Below are positions 63,548 to 64,000 of a stretch of DNA of 64,000 bases, piece after piece. Numbering within the stretch: position 1 is the stretch's first letter; every line of letters starts with the position of its first letter. The notes under the pieces are model-generated. The model was not told the origin of the DNA and did not search any database. It saw nothing but the letters and a program-made list of their open reading frames with translations. The DNA is from Blochmannia endosymbiont of Camponotus sp. (GTDB lineage Bacteria > Pseudomonadota > Gammaproteobacteria > Enterobacterales > Enterobacteriaceae): NCBI RefSeq assembly GCF_023586365.1, contig NZ_CP097759.1, positions 1 to 64,000 on the forward strand, in the 5' to 3' direction. The translations under genes were made by a program, and so were the position numbers.

Positions 63548-64000
63548 TTATACATTATTGTTATTCGGAACGTGCTCATGTAATTGAGATGTGTTTGTTA
63601 TGGATGCAATTTGGTCGGGATGGATTCGAGAAAAAATTATTTTGAATTCATTAATTCTATGATTTGATAAAGGCACAGAAAGACTGTCCCATGTAAGACG
63701 AGTATTGAGAAAGCATTCACTATAATTGGCTAATTTAGGCAAGACAGGTTTCAAATAGATCATCAGCACACGAAACAATTGAATACCCATAGAATAAATA
63801 GATAATGCCTCTTGTCTGCGGTCTGGTTTTTTTGCGATGTGCCACGGAGCATATTTATCTATGTAACGATTAGCTTCATCTGCTAATTTCATAATTTCAC
63901 GCATTGCGTAATTAAAATCTCTTTTTTGAAATAATTTCCCTATAGCATGTCTGGATTCAATAAACATATTGTATATAACTGGATTTGTTAATGTATTCGA
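63548..64000 (-). CDS. metG: Methionyl-tRNA synthetase, C-terminal part of the gene (partial)
   Basis: The gene runs off the right edge; the frame is open to position 64000. The visible 150 codons match the anticodon-binding helical domain of E. coli MetG: YNMFIESRHAIGKLF, YAMREIMKLADEANRYID, APWHIAKK, SMGIQLFRVLMIYLKPVLP and LNTRLTWD. The protein stops soon after the RIHPDQIASI segment, where E. coli MetG (677 residues) goes on for roughly 130 residues with its C-terminal dimerisation/tRNA-binding domain. That domain is therefore missing. An ATG at 63967 is internal and not the start. Confidence 0.95.
   Translation of the reverse strand, partial: SNTLTNPVIYNMFIESRHAIGKLFQKRDFNYAMREIMKLADEANRYIDKYAPWHIAKKPDRRQEALSIYSMGIQLFRVLMIYLKPVLPKLANYSECFLNTRLTWDSLSVPLSNHRINEFKIIFSRIHPDQIASITNTSQLHEHVPNNNNV

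Overview
The window is an AT-rich stretch of a reduced gammaproteobacterial chromosome. Every recognisable gene has a close Enterobacterales counterpart. Gene order follows the E. coli map from about 56 min (upp) down to about 47 min (metG), with hundreds of kilobases removed between the survivors. Strong base bias, eroded spacers, trimmed C-terminal domains, no insertion sequences and no regulators, together with retention of amino-acid, sulfate-assimilation and complex I genes, fit an obligate insect endosymbiont. The content and order most resemble 'Candidatus Blochmannia' (carpenter-ant symbiont). That assignment is inference from gene content, not a database match.

Layout. 1-7.5 kb: upp, bcp, dapA, a BamC remnant, dapE, a transketolase at the tktB locus, and two unrecognised small reading frames. 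7.5-8.8 kb: a long gene-free stretch. 8.8-16.4 kb: cysP-cysT-cysW-cysA (sulfate import), then on the opposite strand ptsI, ptsH and cysK, with crr missing. 16.8-24.3 kb: ligA (no BRCT domain), tRNA-Lys and tRNA-Val, gltX, tRNA-Ala, nupC, mntH, tRNA-Arg. 24.6-33.8 kb: aroC, prmB, fabB, pdxB, truA, accD, folC. 34.5-49.6 kb: the complete 13-gene nuo operon with fused nuoCD. 49.7-57.4 kb: nrdA-nrdB-yfaE, ubiG, gyrA. 58-64 kb: an OmpC-type porin, ddlA, tRNA-Pro, rplY, folE and the 3' end of metG.

Functionally the genes supply lysine and diaminopimelate (dapA, dapE), aromatic amino acids (aroC), cysteine from sulfate (cysPTWA, cysK), fatty acids (accD, fabB), PLP (pdxB), folate (folE, folC), ubiquinone (ubiG), NADH oxidation (nuo), deoxyribonucleotides (nrdAB, yfaE), nucleoside and uracil salvage (nupC, upp), Mn2+ uptake (mntH), and replication and translation enzymes.

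The least expected features are structural. Spacers hold twelve perfect inverted repeats with arms of 11-31 bp, including a 31-bp-arm palindrome between the porin and ddlA and a 29-bp-arm hairpin before upp, mostly without U-tracts. Several proteins end just before a terminal domain (LigA, MetG, GyrA, BamC). The porin carries six cysteines and lacks the eyelet glutamate. None of the five tRNA genes encodes its CCA end. I found no CRISPR array, prophage, transposon, rRNA or defence system, and nothing I would call a wholly new multigene system.
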